Assembly (NCBI GenBank): GCA_900291925.1
Contig: UWYS01000005.1
Coordinates: 682,001-746,000 of the forward strand
DNA from: Thecaphora thlaspeos
Taxonomy: Eukaryota > Basidiomycota > Ustilaginomycetes > Urocystidales > Glomosporiaceae
Length of the DNA: 64,000 nt
Direction: 5' to 3'
Below, one piece after another: positions 22,483 to 33,918 of this stretch. Position numbers and translations under genes: made by a program. Positions within the stretch are counted from its first letter, which is position 1. Each line of letters starts with the position of its first letter. Below the pieces are notes generated by a model. The model worked only from the letters and a program-made list of their open reading frames with translations. It was not told the origin of the DNA and did not search any database.

Positions 22483-24480
22483 TCATTCCACCACGCTCGG
22501 GGTGAGGCTCTGACTCTGCAGCCAGAGGAGGTGTAGCTTGTACACCCTTCGGCTCTTATTGTCGAACCTCGCCAGCTCTGGATCAAAGTTGAAACGGGCA
22601 TCCTGGCGCGGATCGAGGACGACGGAACGGTAGCAGAGTTCGATCGATGTTGCGTTCCTCTCGGACCCGTGTGCCACCAGGCAGAGTGTCAAAGGGGCGG
22701 GCATCTGCATCGCGACCGCCCCTCTGCGCGGGAAGCCGGAGCCGAGACGGTTGCGTCGAGCTGTGACCGACGAGGTCGAAGCCGTCGTCGGACCGCCAAA
22801 CGCGGGGCTGGTGGAGCTGTTGACGATGCTGACGCGATGCAGCGAGATCACGTCGCCCGGTCGTAGCGGCCTCGCATCGGTCGACTTGATGCCGTCATCC
22901 AGGCTCTCCTGGAGCTGGACGCTCCCGGCACTGCTGCTGTGCGACTGCGCTGTCGTCTCGTTGGCGTTGTCGTGGCCTCGGAGACTCGATGGGTCGGAAC
23001 CGCCGGATAGATCCCGACTGTCGGTGTAGCCGGGCCAGCGTAGTCTGCGCGATGTCGAAGCGTCGACGTGGCCGATCATTTGGCCCGGTCCTTCGTCCTG
23101 GCCCGCCCAGCCCCTCGCCAGACTTCCCCACAGGATCACCTTGAAAAAGTACCGCTCACCTTGTCGCATTGGCTCGCCGTCGGGTCGACCGTCCATCACC
23201 ACCAGCTCCACCCTCTCCGTCTTGCCGTCATAGTAGCCGTCTCCTCGCTTGGCGGCCGCATCAGTGGGAAACTTTGCTTTGACGTAGCTGATCTCGCCCA
23301 CCTATTTGACGACGACGAGCAGATTGACCTTGCCGCTGGTCGCTGCAGCGGCGACATTGCGGGTGCCATATCCCAGCTGGACGTTGCCCTGTAGATAGGC
23401 GTGCGGCTGGGCCAGGATGCGCGAGAGCGGCGTGATCGAGGCCAGAGCGAAGTGGAGCGTCGGAGGAGGCGGGATCGAGTCGAGGCCGAGCGATTCCGTA
23501 GTGGTGGTGCCCTCGGAACAGTCAGATCCTTCCGGGCGGACGTCGGCTTGGACCTCGACCTCGATCTGGCTCTCGCTACCTTGTCGCAGCAGTGAGGCCG
23601 GGTCTTGAAACGTCGAGGCGCTGTGAGCTGGCGGATGAATGGTCCCACGCTCCGATCTTCGCAGCCTCTCGAGAGCCGGGTGCCGCTTAGGAGCCGTGGA
23701 AGCTGCTGCTGCGCGTCGGGTTGACCCTTGGGATGCTCGGAGCACGTCTCTGCCGGCAGAAGGGTTGCTGATGTCGAAGCTGGCCGTGTCGTTGTCGGGG
23801 CTTGCCGTGGCCTCGGACAAAATGGATCGATCTTCCGACCGAAGTTGCGCAGTCGTCTCCCCCTCGAGGAGGGCCGACGGCATCGGCCGATGCGATGGTC
23901 GTGTTCGAATGGCCGATCGAGAGAAAAAGGAGAAGCGGCAGACGTCAGAGGCTTCGCCGGGTGCCCGCGAAGACAGCCAGCTGGTGGAATCGTCCATCAA
24001 TGCGCATAGGGCAGTCGGTTTGTGGAGAGCGGCGACGGTGCTTGTCCGAGGCTCCGAGCAGCCAGCACGCAAGTGGGAATGGTCACCACCTTGTAGGTCA
24101 TCGAGGTCCCGATCTCGATCGTCGATCTCGTCTGTTTCATGGTCTTGAACCTCGTCGTCTCCCTCCTGATCTGTAGCCGTTGTGTCCACGTCGGCCGCCA
24201 AGATGACGCAGCTTCTATCCGCAATACCGCCATCGCCGTCGTCGTCATGGTCGTCGTTGTTACCGTCGATCGTATCTTGTCGTTCCTCATCCCCGGGTAT
24301 CGAAAGGAGGCTAGAGCGCCCGATGGTGGCAGTTGCGAACCTGGTACGTTTTTGGACTGTGACCGGGCGATCCGGGGTCTCTACGACCAGGACGGGGGAG
24401 CATGCGATGCGTACCCTCCTGGTGCCTAGGATTTGGTGTACGGACTCGGACCGACCTTGGTCGGCGGAACGCCCCTGCAC
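22483..24480 (-). pseudogene. OB-fold-like protein (possibly MEIOB/SHLD2-like), in-frame TAG in the middle
   Basis: One frame is open from about 24480 to 22483 except for a TAG at 23302-23304. The first 330 residues are acidic and Ser/Arg-rich, probably disordered. The stop falls inside a well-formed beta-barrel-like region: GKVNLLVVVK before it, VGEISYVKAKFPTD after it, then ERVELVVMDGRPDGEP and RYFFKVILWGSLARGW. This resembles the first OB fold of single-strand-DNA-binding proteins such as MEIOB or Shieldin-2, a tentative match. A later segment (ARPLRPGDVISLHRVSIV) also looks like OB strands. The 5' end is unclear: no ATG opens the frame, and a TAG acceptor near 24430 suggests an upstream exon. 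Either the gene carries a nonsense mutation or sequence error, or the stop is removed in the transcript. Confidence 0.5.
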
Positions 24481-24957
24481 AGAGTGCTGGCCATCAGAGT
24501 CGTTGAGAAGAGAAATCGACCCGTCTTGACGACTGACGTTGCTGAGATGGGGCCTAGGCCGATGTCGCCCTTAGCGGGCAGAGAGAGGTGGGTAGTGGTC
24601 CAAGGGGAGTCATCGTTCCGAGCTGCGGGGGCGGGAAAGGCGCTCAAGGAAGCTGGAGGGAGGAAGACGGCAAAGGCGGACGCGAGCATGCCTTCTTGTT
24701 GCTTCTATTGTGGTGACATGGCTCGCTGTGACCTGATGGAAGGAGGGAACAGGGGCGCCCAGCAGAGAACACGGCTCGCCATCGCGACAATGCCTGCCGT
24801 CCATTTGGAGCAGGCCGGCCGGCACGTCGGAAAGGATGCGAAACTAGGGCTGAGCTTGGCTCCCACGGCCCACAGCCTCAAGCTCAACCGAGCTCTTCTT
24901 CCCACCACCATCGACTCATCGCATCGCATCGCACCGCCCCCGCCCCGCTCGCCCAGC

Positions 24958-26221
24958 ATGCAGGGCTTCGGAATGGGCCGCTACAGGCCGCCGGACGCTG
25001 ACCCGACAAAGACGTCTTTCAACCAGGGCCGCCACCCGCTCGGCGACCGCGCCCGCAAGATCGACCAGGGCATCCTCGTCGTCCGCTTCGAACTCCCCTT
25101 CAACGTATGGTGCCAAGGCTGCAACAACCACATCGGACAGGGCGTACGCTACAATGCAGAGAAGCGGCACGTGGGCGACTACCACTCGACAAAGATATGG
25201 GCGTTTAGGTGCAAGTGCCACCTCTGCTCCAGCTGGTTCGAAATCAGGACCGACCCAAAGGTGAGTCCAGCTGCGGCCGCTTAGGGAGGCGAGGTGCAGG
25301 CTCAAGTATTGACGCTCTCCTCTCTGCTTTTCCCCTGAAACACCTGATAGAACGCCCGCTACGTGGTCCACGAGGGGGCAAGGCAGCAGAACCAGGACTG
25401 GAACCCGGAGGAGAATGGCGGCCATCCGATATACGGTCAGTCTCCATCAACAGGAAAGCTGACGACGCCGCGTTCCCCACGTCCAGCTGCTGACCGTCCC
25501 AACGCCCTCCGTCTTGCCTGTCCACGAATCCACAGACGACTCCGCCTCTGCCTCTTCATCCAAGCCAGCCGACGCCTTTAGCCAGCTCGAAAAGCGCGAA
25601 TCCGACCGCAACAAAGCCGTCCGCCTGACGGAACGGATGCTCGAGCTGGAAGAGCACAACGACAAACGATGGTCGGATCCCTATACGCTCAACTCGAAGC
25701 TGCGCAACGCCTTCCGCAAGGAGAAGCGCGTTCGGACCGAAAGGCTGATCCAGGACGTCGAGCTCAAGAGGCGGATCGGGTGGAGGGAAGATGCCCTTCT
25801 CGTCGATGACACCGAGCAGCGTGGTGGCAGCGCAGGGCAGGCGCAAGATGATGCCGGCGAGAAGTGGAAAGAGGAACGACTAGCTCTGCAGGTTCAGGAA
25901 GTCAAGACGGGAGTCAAGGCGTTGGAACATCGCTCAACAGCGGCTCGAAAGCCATCCTCTACGCCATCATCGTCGTCGAGCTACAAAACACGATCCTCTA
26001 CTTCTTCGTCGGCTTCCCGACCTCCATCGAAGCAAGCGGCCCTCTCATCCTCTTCCTCGTCGAAACGCAAGCTCGCCCCTTCCGCTTCGTCGTCGCAGAG
26101 CGCCGGAAGCAAGAGCAAAACGTCAGCGATCGAGACGCTACGTAGGCAGCTGATCGCCAATACCCGAAAGAAACAGGACCCCTTCCTGCAGCAGCTCAGT
26201 CAGCACACAGCGCAACGATGA
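24958..26221 (+). CDS. SAF4: Saf4/CCDC130-type splicing factor (CWC16/Yju2 family)
   Basis: Exons 24958-25260, 25351-25435 and 25536-26221 encode 357 residues. The N-terminal half is the conserved CWC16 domain: RARKIDQGILVVRFELPFNV, then four cysteines in two pairs (WCQGCNNHIGQGVRYNAEK and FRCKCHLCSSW), then EIRTDPKNARYVVHEGA. These bind zinc. After KWKEERLALQ the C-terminus is Ser/Lys-rich and ends in RRQLIANTRKKQDPFLQQL. Family members associate with the spliceosome around the catalytic steps. The short N-terminus (MQGFGMGRYRPPD) and the sequence DYHSTKIWAFRCKCHLC favour the Saf4/CCDC130 branch over Yju2/CCDC94. It lies head to head with the OB-fold-like gene. Confidence 0.9.
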
Positions 26222-26403
26222 TGATCCATGTCCCCTTGCTCACCTTCCTTTTCACAATGGCTTATCACACCCTGTATTTGTACGATGCTCGCCTTCCGTC
26301 TTTGCTTTTCGAATGCAATGTATTCTCGTCGTGTCTACTTCGCTCCGGGGCTCTGGCAGCATGATATCAGGCTAGGAGCGCAAGGTAGAGCAGGGGCACT
26401 GTC

Positions 26404-28129
26404 TCATCGTCTCGACCGCATCATGGCAAGGAAAGCCTCTTTGTCCTCCCAACCCAGGTTCGTCCTCCTGAGTCGAGACCTGTATGTGTGTATGAAACAG
26501 GAGGATGAAACGATATGAGCGAAACGTGACCTTTCACATCGCAACGCTCGGACATCACGACGGGAGAAACTTACAGGTTCGCCACCAATCCAGCACAAGC
26601 ATCCGCCAAGGGATCCAATACATCCACATTGACCGCGGCAGGATCAGCAAGGTACTGACTGCCGCTCGGACTTTCACTCGGATCGAGCAAGCGTACCGTC
26701 AGACCGCGCGGGACAGGTAACGTGTTGACCAAAGACCAGACGTGCGCAAGAGGGTTCCAACCCGTTCCCGACGTCGTGAGGTGGGTGGGAACGGAGAGGG
26801 TGGTCGTGGGCAGCAAGGTGGATGGTGGATCGTGCTTGAAGGAGAGGATGTGTAGTTTCGCTTGACCTGCGCCGATCTGCAGAGAGCCGGAACGACGGTA
26901 GAGCAGACGCCACGAGGAAGGGAAGACGGTGGAGAACCGGAGAAGGCCACGGTTGTTGGACGTCACCAGCTGCGTGGAAGGGCGTAGGTTTGAGTCGATG
27001 TCAGCACACAGGTCCGCATCGAACATCGTCGGTGGCGTCGGGTCGCGTTGCGTGCCGGCTCACCTCGGGGAAGACGACGACCGGAGCCTTTGCACTCTCG
27101 GCGATCTGGTCGAGCCTCAACGGCGTGCTCTTCTCGTCCACACCTTCGATGAGAGGCGCGTATCCGGACCTCCTGATCATCTCCCACAGTCCCGCCCTCC
27201 TGAAGCCTTTCACCTCGCGGACCTCGGTCTTTTGCTCCAGCCCAGGCGTCTCAATACGGGTGTTGGCCGACATCGCGTTCTTTTTTGGCGTGCCGCGGCG
27301 AGGCATCGTAGAACCTGAGCCGGGCCCAGTCGAGGTGGCAGAGGATGAGCCGGCGATGGGCTGAGGTTGGGAGGACGCCGAGACGATGGGCAGGACAAAG
27401 ACGGGCGAAAAGCGGGCGGTCAGGTAGAGGAGGTCGGTCCAGGACGTAAGGTTGGAGACGATGATGTCGCCCTTTTGAGGGGAGAAGACGATTGAAGAAG
27501 CCGTGGTTGTCGCCCGTCTGTCGCATGTCGAAGGGAAGCGCAAGAGCGGCAGATATTAGAGCCCATGCTGCTCTCAATGGGCTTCAGAGAACAGCGAGCC
27601 GTACTCACCCGCGACTCCGTAACGACATCTTCTCCTCTCTGACTCCATAAAAGCCAAGTAAGATCAGTATCGTCCGGGCAAAGTAGCGATTACCGCAGCC
27701 GAGCGTAGCTCCTTGGCTCGCCATAGCCCAGACCCCGGCAAAGAGGGCGATCAGAATCGAGCGGAGGAGCCCGGACACCAGCGTGACGGGAAGGAGGTAA
27801 GAGACGGTCGAGGCCGAGCTGGCCGGCTGCATCAAAGCAAGATGTGGACAGAGCTAGGATGGGTGAGGTCAGTGTTGCCGGGTCTGGGGCTGCGCGGCGC
27901 AGCGCTGAACGGGACGGGCAATAGAATGTGTGCTTACCGGAACTGGGGTCAAGAAGACCTGGTCGCGATCAGGATCAGGAGTGAAGAAAGACAAGCGGAT
28001 ATGACATCAGCTACGACTGGGCTTGGCTGAGCACCACCCTCCCGGCATGTCGCGTTCCAACGGGAGATAGAGAGTGCTCACCTGGATGCCCGTGCCGGCA
28101 TCTCTGAAGCGGGAGAACTTCTCGGCCAT
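26404..28129 (-). CDS. LOA1: Membrane lysophospholipid acyltransferase (Loa1/Vps66-like), six exons with a 21-nt microexon
   Basis: Exons 28082-28129, 27938-27958, 27609-27853, 27064-27517, 26575-26969 and 26404-26479 join in frame to 412 residues. The start is MAEKFSRFRDAGTGIQ, then the 7-residue microexon (VFLTPVP), then two hydrophobic segments (VSYLLPVTLVSGLLRSILIA, ARTILILLGFYG). The PlsC/LPLAT region reads GDIIVSNLTSWTDLLYL, VFVLPIVSA, EVREVKGFRRAG and VVVFPELVTSNNRG. The usual catalytic motif NHxSxxD appears as NLTSWTD, so the His is replaced by Leu; I recall yeast Loa1/Vps66 also diverging here but could not check. The end, LGWEDKEAFLAMM, is also typical. Yeast relatives sit in the ER and on lipid droplets and affect triacylglycerol formation. 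The final exon is supported by a strong GTAAGT donor right after VANL. Confidence 0.85.
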
Positions 28130-28915
28130 GTTTCTCAAGAGTGGATGGAAGCCTAGTTTCGGAAGGAGAGAGGGATGACGATGTGCGTGCGTCCAGGTGT
28201 ATGGCCGACGACGGCTAGAGTTGCGGCAGTGGTGGTGATCGTGGTCGCCGTGAAGGACTGGCCACAAGAGGCCAAGGAGAAGGACGGGCCTTCTCTCGCC
28301 GGCTGACGCGGCTGCGTGCGCGGCTGAGAAGGAACGCGTTCGCCTTCCCCATGGACCAAGCGGTCACACCCCTCCCTACCTCCTCTCGCGATCTTGAATC
28401 GGCCCCCTCCGTCTCGCCGCCTATCCGACCGTCTCTCCAACCGTCGAGCGGGCGTGGCAGGCAGGCATCGGCAGTTTGTGAGCAACACCGATGGGAGCAC
28501 AGGCTCAAGGTGTGTATGGGGAATCAGGACAAGAGAGGAAGACGACCGCGGTTGGCGGCCGCCCCCTCATTTTATAGACATGCAACCGCATCGCTTCCCC
28601 CCAGGCGGGGCGGGGAAGGACTTGGTGTTGTGGGGGCGTGGGGAAAAGAGGAGCAAGCTGGAAGCGTAGCGTGTGTAGAGATACATCGTGTCGGGGAAGA
28701 GAGAAAGAAGAGGGTGGACTGAAGAGGCAGGCCACATCTAGCTATCTGAGGGAGAAAGAGAGAAGGGAGATCGATTCGCCCGCACCTCCTCCGCCTTCGT
28801 CTCCGCGTGCGAAGTCCTCGTTCGGCGCTCGCATCGACACCTGCTCTCCTTGTGTCCCGGAAAGGTAACCAACATCATCTTGCGACGACGCCGGGGGTCG
28901 GCAGGCGAGCTAGAT
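28130..28915. other. Intergenic region between the acyltransferase start and the ADP/ATP carrier end
   Basis: About 790 bp containing the promoter of the acyltransferase gene (minus) and the 3' flank of the carrier gene. Its open frames are Arg/Ser/Pro text without domains. No RNA gene or repeat is evident. Confidence 0.45.
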
Positions 28916-29857
28916 TTACTTGTAGACCTTGCCGAACATGAGGGCCTGGAGCTTGTCGTATCCGGAGAGGACACCGGCACCGGCGATACCACGGAGGATG
29001 TTGGCACCGGCTCCCTTGAAGAGCGACTTGACACCCTCGGCGGCGACGATCGAGCGGCCAGCGTCGAACATGTTCTTGTAGTGGACCTTGCCACCCGAGG
29101 TCATCATCATGCGGCGACGGATGGTGTCGAGCGGGTACGAGGCGATACCGGCACCGGTGGTGACACCCCATCCGAGGAGGAACGAGGCGAGGAAGTTGTC
29201 CGAGAGCGAGCCAGTGAGCAGGACGGGCTTAAGCGAGTCGTACATGCCGAAGTAGAGACCACGGTAGACGACGATGCCGACAACCGAGGGGACGAAGCCA
29301 CGGTAGAGACCGGCAATACCGTCCGAGGCGATGGTCTTTCTGTAGACGTCGACGAGGCCGTTGAACTGGCGCTCTCCTCCACCCTTGCCGGCCGACTTGG
29401 CGTCGTTGGCGAGACGGGTACGGGCGTAGTCGAGCGAGTAGACGAAAAGGAGCGACGAGGCACCGGCGGCACCACCGGAGGCGAGGTTGGCCGACATCGA
29501 CTTCCAGTAGGGGGCCGACTTGGGCACCTTGAAGAGCGACTTGAAGAAGTCCTTGAAGGCGAAGTTGAGGGCCTGGGTGGGGAAGTAGCGGACGACGTTG
29601 GCCGTGTTACCGCGCCACAGGGAGACGAGGCCCTCCTGCTGGTAGGTGCGGGCGAAGCAGTCGCCGATGCCCTTGTAGGGGGCGGCAAGGCGGCCCTGCT
29701 TGATCATCTCGTCCTGGTTCTGGATGAGGAGCTTGATACGCTCGATGGGGGCAGCGGCCGTCTTCGAGACGGCGGCCGAGACACCTCCCATGAGGAAATC
29801 AGCGGCGAAGCCCGAAAGGGTCTTTTGAGTCTTGGCGGGATCAGCGACGGTGCCCAT
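28916..29857 (-). CDS. AAC: Mitochondrial ADP/ATP carrier
   Basis: Single coding exon of 313 residues starting [16 protein letters not shown]. Three mitochondrial-carrier repeats are visible with the signatures [24 protein letters not shown] and [11 protein letters not shown]. The last contains RRRMMM, diagnostic for adenine nucleotide translocases. It exchanges matrix ATP for cytosolic ADP across the inner mitochondrial membrane. Length and order match the family exactly. Codon choice is very biased to C-ending codons, consistent with high expression. An in-frame ATG upstream (29905) is less likely, because a CTCCTGCAG just before the chosen ATG looks like the acceptor of a 5'-UTR intron. 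Confidence 0.97.
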   Translation of the reverse strand: MGTVADPAKTQKTLSGFAADFLMGGVSAAVSKTAAAPIERIKLLIQNQDEMIKQGRLAAPYKGIGDCFARTYQQEGLVSLWRGNTANVVRYFPTQALNFAFKDFFKSLFKVPKSAPYWKSMSANLASGGAAGASSLLFVYSLDYARTRLANDAKSAGKGGGERQFNGLVDVYRKTIASDGIAGLYRGFVPSVVGIVVYRGLYFGMYDSLKPVLLTGSLSDNFLASFLLGWGVTTGAGIASYPLDTIRRRMMMTSGGKVHYKNMFDAGRSIVAAEGVKSLFKGAGANILRGIAGAGVLSGYDKLQALMFGKVYK

Positions 29858-31529
29858 TTTGACTGCAGGAGAGGTGAACGGAGGGGATGAGGGGGAACAA
29901 GGCATAAAGGTCAGAGAAACCCTTCACTCATATCACAAGAGAGGGGCACCACAACATAGGATCGCGTCGCGGCTGGCTGGCGAAGGGAAGATCGCCAGTC
30001 GTGCGTCTGCTAGGGACCACAGCAAGGTGAATCGGCATAAAGCTAGGCCTTTCCCGGCGCTTTCGCTAGGCAAGCGCGGTAATCGCTGGAGCGATGTACG
30101 CCCATCTCATGCCTCGCTAGCCCACTCAAGCTCGGAGACCTGCTGCAACCTTTTACTACCGAAAGGTGAGCAGGGTCGACAGCAAGCAAGGCCGCCAGTC
30201 CACCCATCGCAGATGATGGGGACGACGATGACGATGGGCCGGTTCGACGGAGCGAGAGCTGGTCCACAACAACGACAACGATAGCTATGGTGTGCTGCGT
30301 GTGCGTCGTCGAGCGTGTGGATACCTGACTGCGGCTACTCACCGAATGTGAAGGGATGGGAGGGGGGGTGAGAGGTGGGAGATAGGTGAAGGTCGAGAAG
30401 AAGGAAGCGGGCGAGGCGGGCGATTTTGAAGGAATTCTGCGCGGGGAGGGCCAAGCTTCCCTTCCCTTTGCCCCGTCCCCTCCTCCCTCCTTCCTCCTCC
30501 CCGGGGCGCCCGGGCAGAGGGGTGATGGAGACGGAACGCTCCTTCCTCTCCGCTCTGCCTCGCGCGCGGGCAGACCTCCAGCCCGACCGCCCGGGCAGCG
30601 CTTGCCGGCAAAGAAAGGCAGGCAACAACAGCAGCAGCACCCGACGCACGGAGAGGTGCAAAGTTTCGAACGCACGCACGCAAGCAAGCGCACAAGTCGC
30701 CTGGCACTCTGTTTTCCAAGCTCAAGTCGCCGCCTTTTGTCTTCATTACAAGCATATCCTCCCGAATACAAATCGAATCTACATAAATCCTAAAAGCTGT
30801 CGGAATTTGTGGTCGGACCCCGCGGCCCAGCGTCAGGAAATCCTTTGCCTGACAGATGCCCTTCCTCTCGGCATTCCGTCCGAAAACATACACAGACACC
30901 GACAGATAACAACTCCTCCCGTACTCTTTCCCTCGAAGACGCCGTTCGCTATACAAATGCCTCGCCGTCTTCGTGGGCGGCTGGCTCAGGGAAGGTACGC
31001 TCGACGGTGAGGCTGGCCGCCGAGAGATGAACGAACTATATGTAGAACTTTCTACCGATTGCAGCAAGACGAGCACGTCAATGGCACCGGCGCAGTTCTC
31101 CAGCAGCCCTGGTTCATTCATTGATCGGGGAGCAAGCGGCCGAGGTTCAACGCTCTTCTGCCGCAGTCGCCGGGTCAAATCGGAAGAGGGCCAAGGACCG
31201 GTAGACCCTTTGTGAAGTTTGCGTCGAGCTAAGCAGCCAGCCTCAAACTTTCCTCTCGCTGGCATATGTAAATCGCGCCTCTCATCGCACGCGCGCTTTC
31301 ATTCTGCTGTCCGTCTCCTATGCCTGCCCATGCCCGCGGGACGGCGAGATTTCACGGCCGAGAGAGGCCGCCCCCAACCCCAGACGGCCAAAGCCATAGG
31401 CATACACGCATGATGCTCAGCCCTACTCGAAGCCCAGGCGAGAGCAGGCAAAGCTGTATAGCGGTAGTCACGCATAGCACCAGGCTACTTGGCTACGGCC
31501 GCCTGTATACAGTATGCTTGCTTGATCGC
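29858..31529. other. 1.7 kb intergenic region upstream of the ADP/ATP carrier
   Basis: No gene is supported. A 308-codon minus frame (30339-31265) is open but has no ATG context, domains or splice structure and reads as Arg/Ser/Pro low-complexity sequence. The region probably carries the promoter and a leader intron of the highly expressed carrier gene on the minus strand, and the 3' flank of the SUZ-like gene. Confidence 0.45.
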
Positions 31530-33918
31530 TTACTCGAGCCTACACGTACCCTGCCTATCACTAAGGCTGCGCTGCTCTTACCGCGCCTCGTCCCCAAAGA
31601 TCCGGGCCCGTGCAAGGCGATATTCCTCCTGCCGCTGCTCGACCGTCTTTCGCTCAATAGGAGCGTTGGAGGCCGCCGAAGGACCGCCCATCCCGACGCC
31701 AGCGGGCACGTCGCGCGGCCGCTGCAGGATCTTAGGAGGAGCTGGGCCCAGCCCGCCAGCGCCTCCTCCGCCGCCGACGCCGCCAATCTGGGGCTGCGGA
31801 AAACCGGATGCAGGATGGTAGCCATCGCTATCACCGCCGGTAGACAGGCCGGAACCGTAGGCAGTGGGAGGCAGGGTGGGACCGTAGTTGCTTGGCATCG
31901 GCATCGAAGCGGGCGTCTGGTCGTTGCTGAGCGGAGATAGAGAGCGCATCGTGAAACCGGACATAAGATGGCGCCTTGTTCAGCTTTATCAATGTCGGAG
32001 AACGGCAACAGGATACAGTCTACGGTCAAACAATCGCCCAACGATTCCTGTTCACTTACGCTCTCGTCCACTCATCCTTGCTGGCCCTGAAGGGGTCGTG
32101 AACCTGTCCTGCGGGTTCCCCGCCGTCGCTGTCGGCCTCCCAGTCCTCGACCACAGCGTCTTGCTGGTTCTGTCGGCGTCCTGCGGTAGCCTTAGTCGAG
32201 CGGAACTTTTGCGTGGCGATAACGCCGTCGTAGTAGGGCGGCTGTTGCTGGCCACTGTGTTGCGGCTGCTGCTGCTGATATTGAGGCGGCAGTGGCTGTT
32301 GGTAATGAGCCTGAGGGACAGGAAAGACGCCTGACCCACCGGTCTGCGAGTTCGTGTTGAAAGGCTGCGGGTACTGTGGCTGCTGCTGGTGAGATTGGTG
32401 CTGCTGCTGGGTCTGTTGCTGGGAATAAGGCTGGCCTGGGTGCCCCTGATAGCCGTGGGCCTGCTGCGGCGCCATGCTAGGACTGTCCTGGTGGCTCGCT
32501 GCAGCGACGTTTGATGGGAGAGGGGCCACCGACGGCTGCTGCTGACCCGGCTCAATCTGAGGCTGTCCGACGCTGACGCCTTCGTTGCCGATGTCGTCCG
32601 GGACCGTGATGCGGACCTTTGGCAGGAACTTGCGCACCTTGGCTTCGACTTCATGCTGGACAAAGCCCCAGGTAGCTCCCTCTAGCTTGCGGTGGCCGCC
32701 GGCGACCAGCGAGGTGATGGCCGTCTGCAGGGTCTGCTGGAGGCGGCGAATGAGCCGACGCAGTGAGTCGACGAGCTTGGCCTTGAGGTCGTCGCCGAAA
32801 CCACGGGTTCCGGAAGTAGACGCCAGGGCCGGGTCGAACGGATTGCCGCCGAACACACGTTCGAGGGGACCCTGAATCTGGTCTGGCAGCGCCTCGAACA
32901 GTTGTTTCTCGATCGATCCGAGCACCGTCCGAAACTCGACCCTGACCTCCCGGTGGACCTGAGCGAGGCCGGTGCTGAGCTTGTTGCTGATGACGCCGGA
33001 GACGCCGCCCGCATTGTGTTCCGAAGACGCATCGTCTCGCGATGTCTGTTCCTTGCTACCGCTGAACAGACTCGAGACGCCCTTGACGAGCGACGAGATT
33101 TTGCCCTTGACTTCGTCGCCAAGGTCTCGCGATGAAGTGTTGCCTCTCAGCCACCGCTTAAGGTTGCTAAGAGCAATGTCGGTAAACATGCTTGCGATCG
33201 GAGCATGCTGCCGGGACAGCAAGGTGCCGACCTTGTCCCTGACTTCCGGGCTGAGCATGCGGGCCTTATGGTCAGGATCGCGAGAGGCATCCTTGACCGC
33301 GTCGCTCAGGACGTCGAGGATGCCTCCAAAAGGGGCAGTTTGGCCGGGCACCCCGCCGCCCTGAGCCCCGCCTGCCACGTCCGAGACTGCCTCAATCGCC
33401 GCCGAGATGAAGCCTCGCGCTCCTGAGCCGATAGAAGAGCCGCCCTCGAGCCCTCTACTTTGTCCTCCATACTGCTGCTGCTGCTGCGTGCCGGCCCCAG
33501 TGAGGTTGAGGATCCCGCGAAGGTCGTTGTCGACATCGTCTGCGACGTCCTGCAACGACCGCATGAGGGTGGCGAGCTCGTTAGCAAACGGGAGAGCTCG
33601 TTCGCCGTATGCCTCTGGCGGCCGGTTGTCGATCGACCTCGAGCCCGTTGCTCCCACCGCCGGAGTCTCAGTGCCTCCGTAAGATCCAGGGTCGCTCTTG
33701 AACAGCGATCGGAGGGCGGCGATGATCTGGTCCTCGAGGCTTTCGATAGTCGACTGCTGGAAGGCTTCAATCTCTTTTGCGATGCGGGGCTCTATATGCG
33801 GCTTGAGCGAGTCGACGTACTTGTCGATCTGCGTCATGACCATGTCCGGGATGCCGTGGCGGCTCTTGCCCAGATCCTGCTGCTGCTGCGGCGGCGGCGG
33901 CGACGACGACGACGACAT
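31530..33918 (-). CDS. Q-rich protein with conserved helical N-terminal half and C-terminal SUZ-like motif
   Basis: Exons 32060-33918, 31582-31974 and 31530-31554 give 758 residues. Both junctions use GTAAGT/GTAAGA donors that overlap apparent stop codons, so unspliced reading ends the protein early. After a Ser/Pro/Gln start, residues 20-460 are helical and charged (MVMTQIDKYVDSLKPHIEP, KAKLVDSLRRLIRRLQQTLQ). A Gln/Pro/His-rich region of about 120 residues follows, then a Gly/Pro stretch. The end carries RKTVEQRQEEYRLARARIFG, which resembles the SUZ motif of RNA-associated proteins. I do not recognise the helical half. A role in RNA metabolism is a guess from the SUZ-like end only. Confidence 0.7.

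Noticed and set aside
6596..23304. Nuclear code change (TGA as Trp or TAG as sense)
   Set aside because: Several intact genes here end at TGA (HD phosphohydrolase, Saf4, DUF1338) or TAG (nucleotidyltransferase, S9 peptidase, Dis3), and TGG is used freely for Trp.
28850..29890. 346-codon plus-strand frame
   Set aside because: Antisense to the ADP/ATP carrier; Glu/Gly/Asp/Arg-rich shadow without domains.
30339..31265. 308-codon minus-strand frame upstream of the carrier gene
   Set aside because: No supporting motif or start context; Arg/Ser/Pro text typical of C-rich leader DNA.
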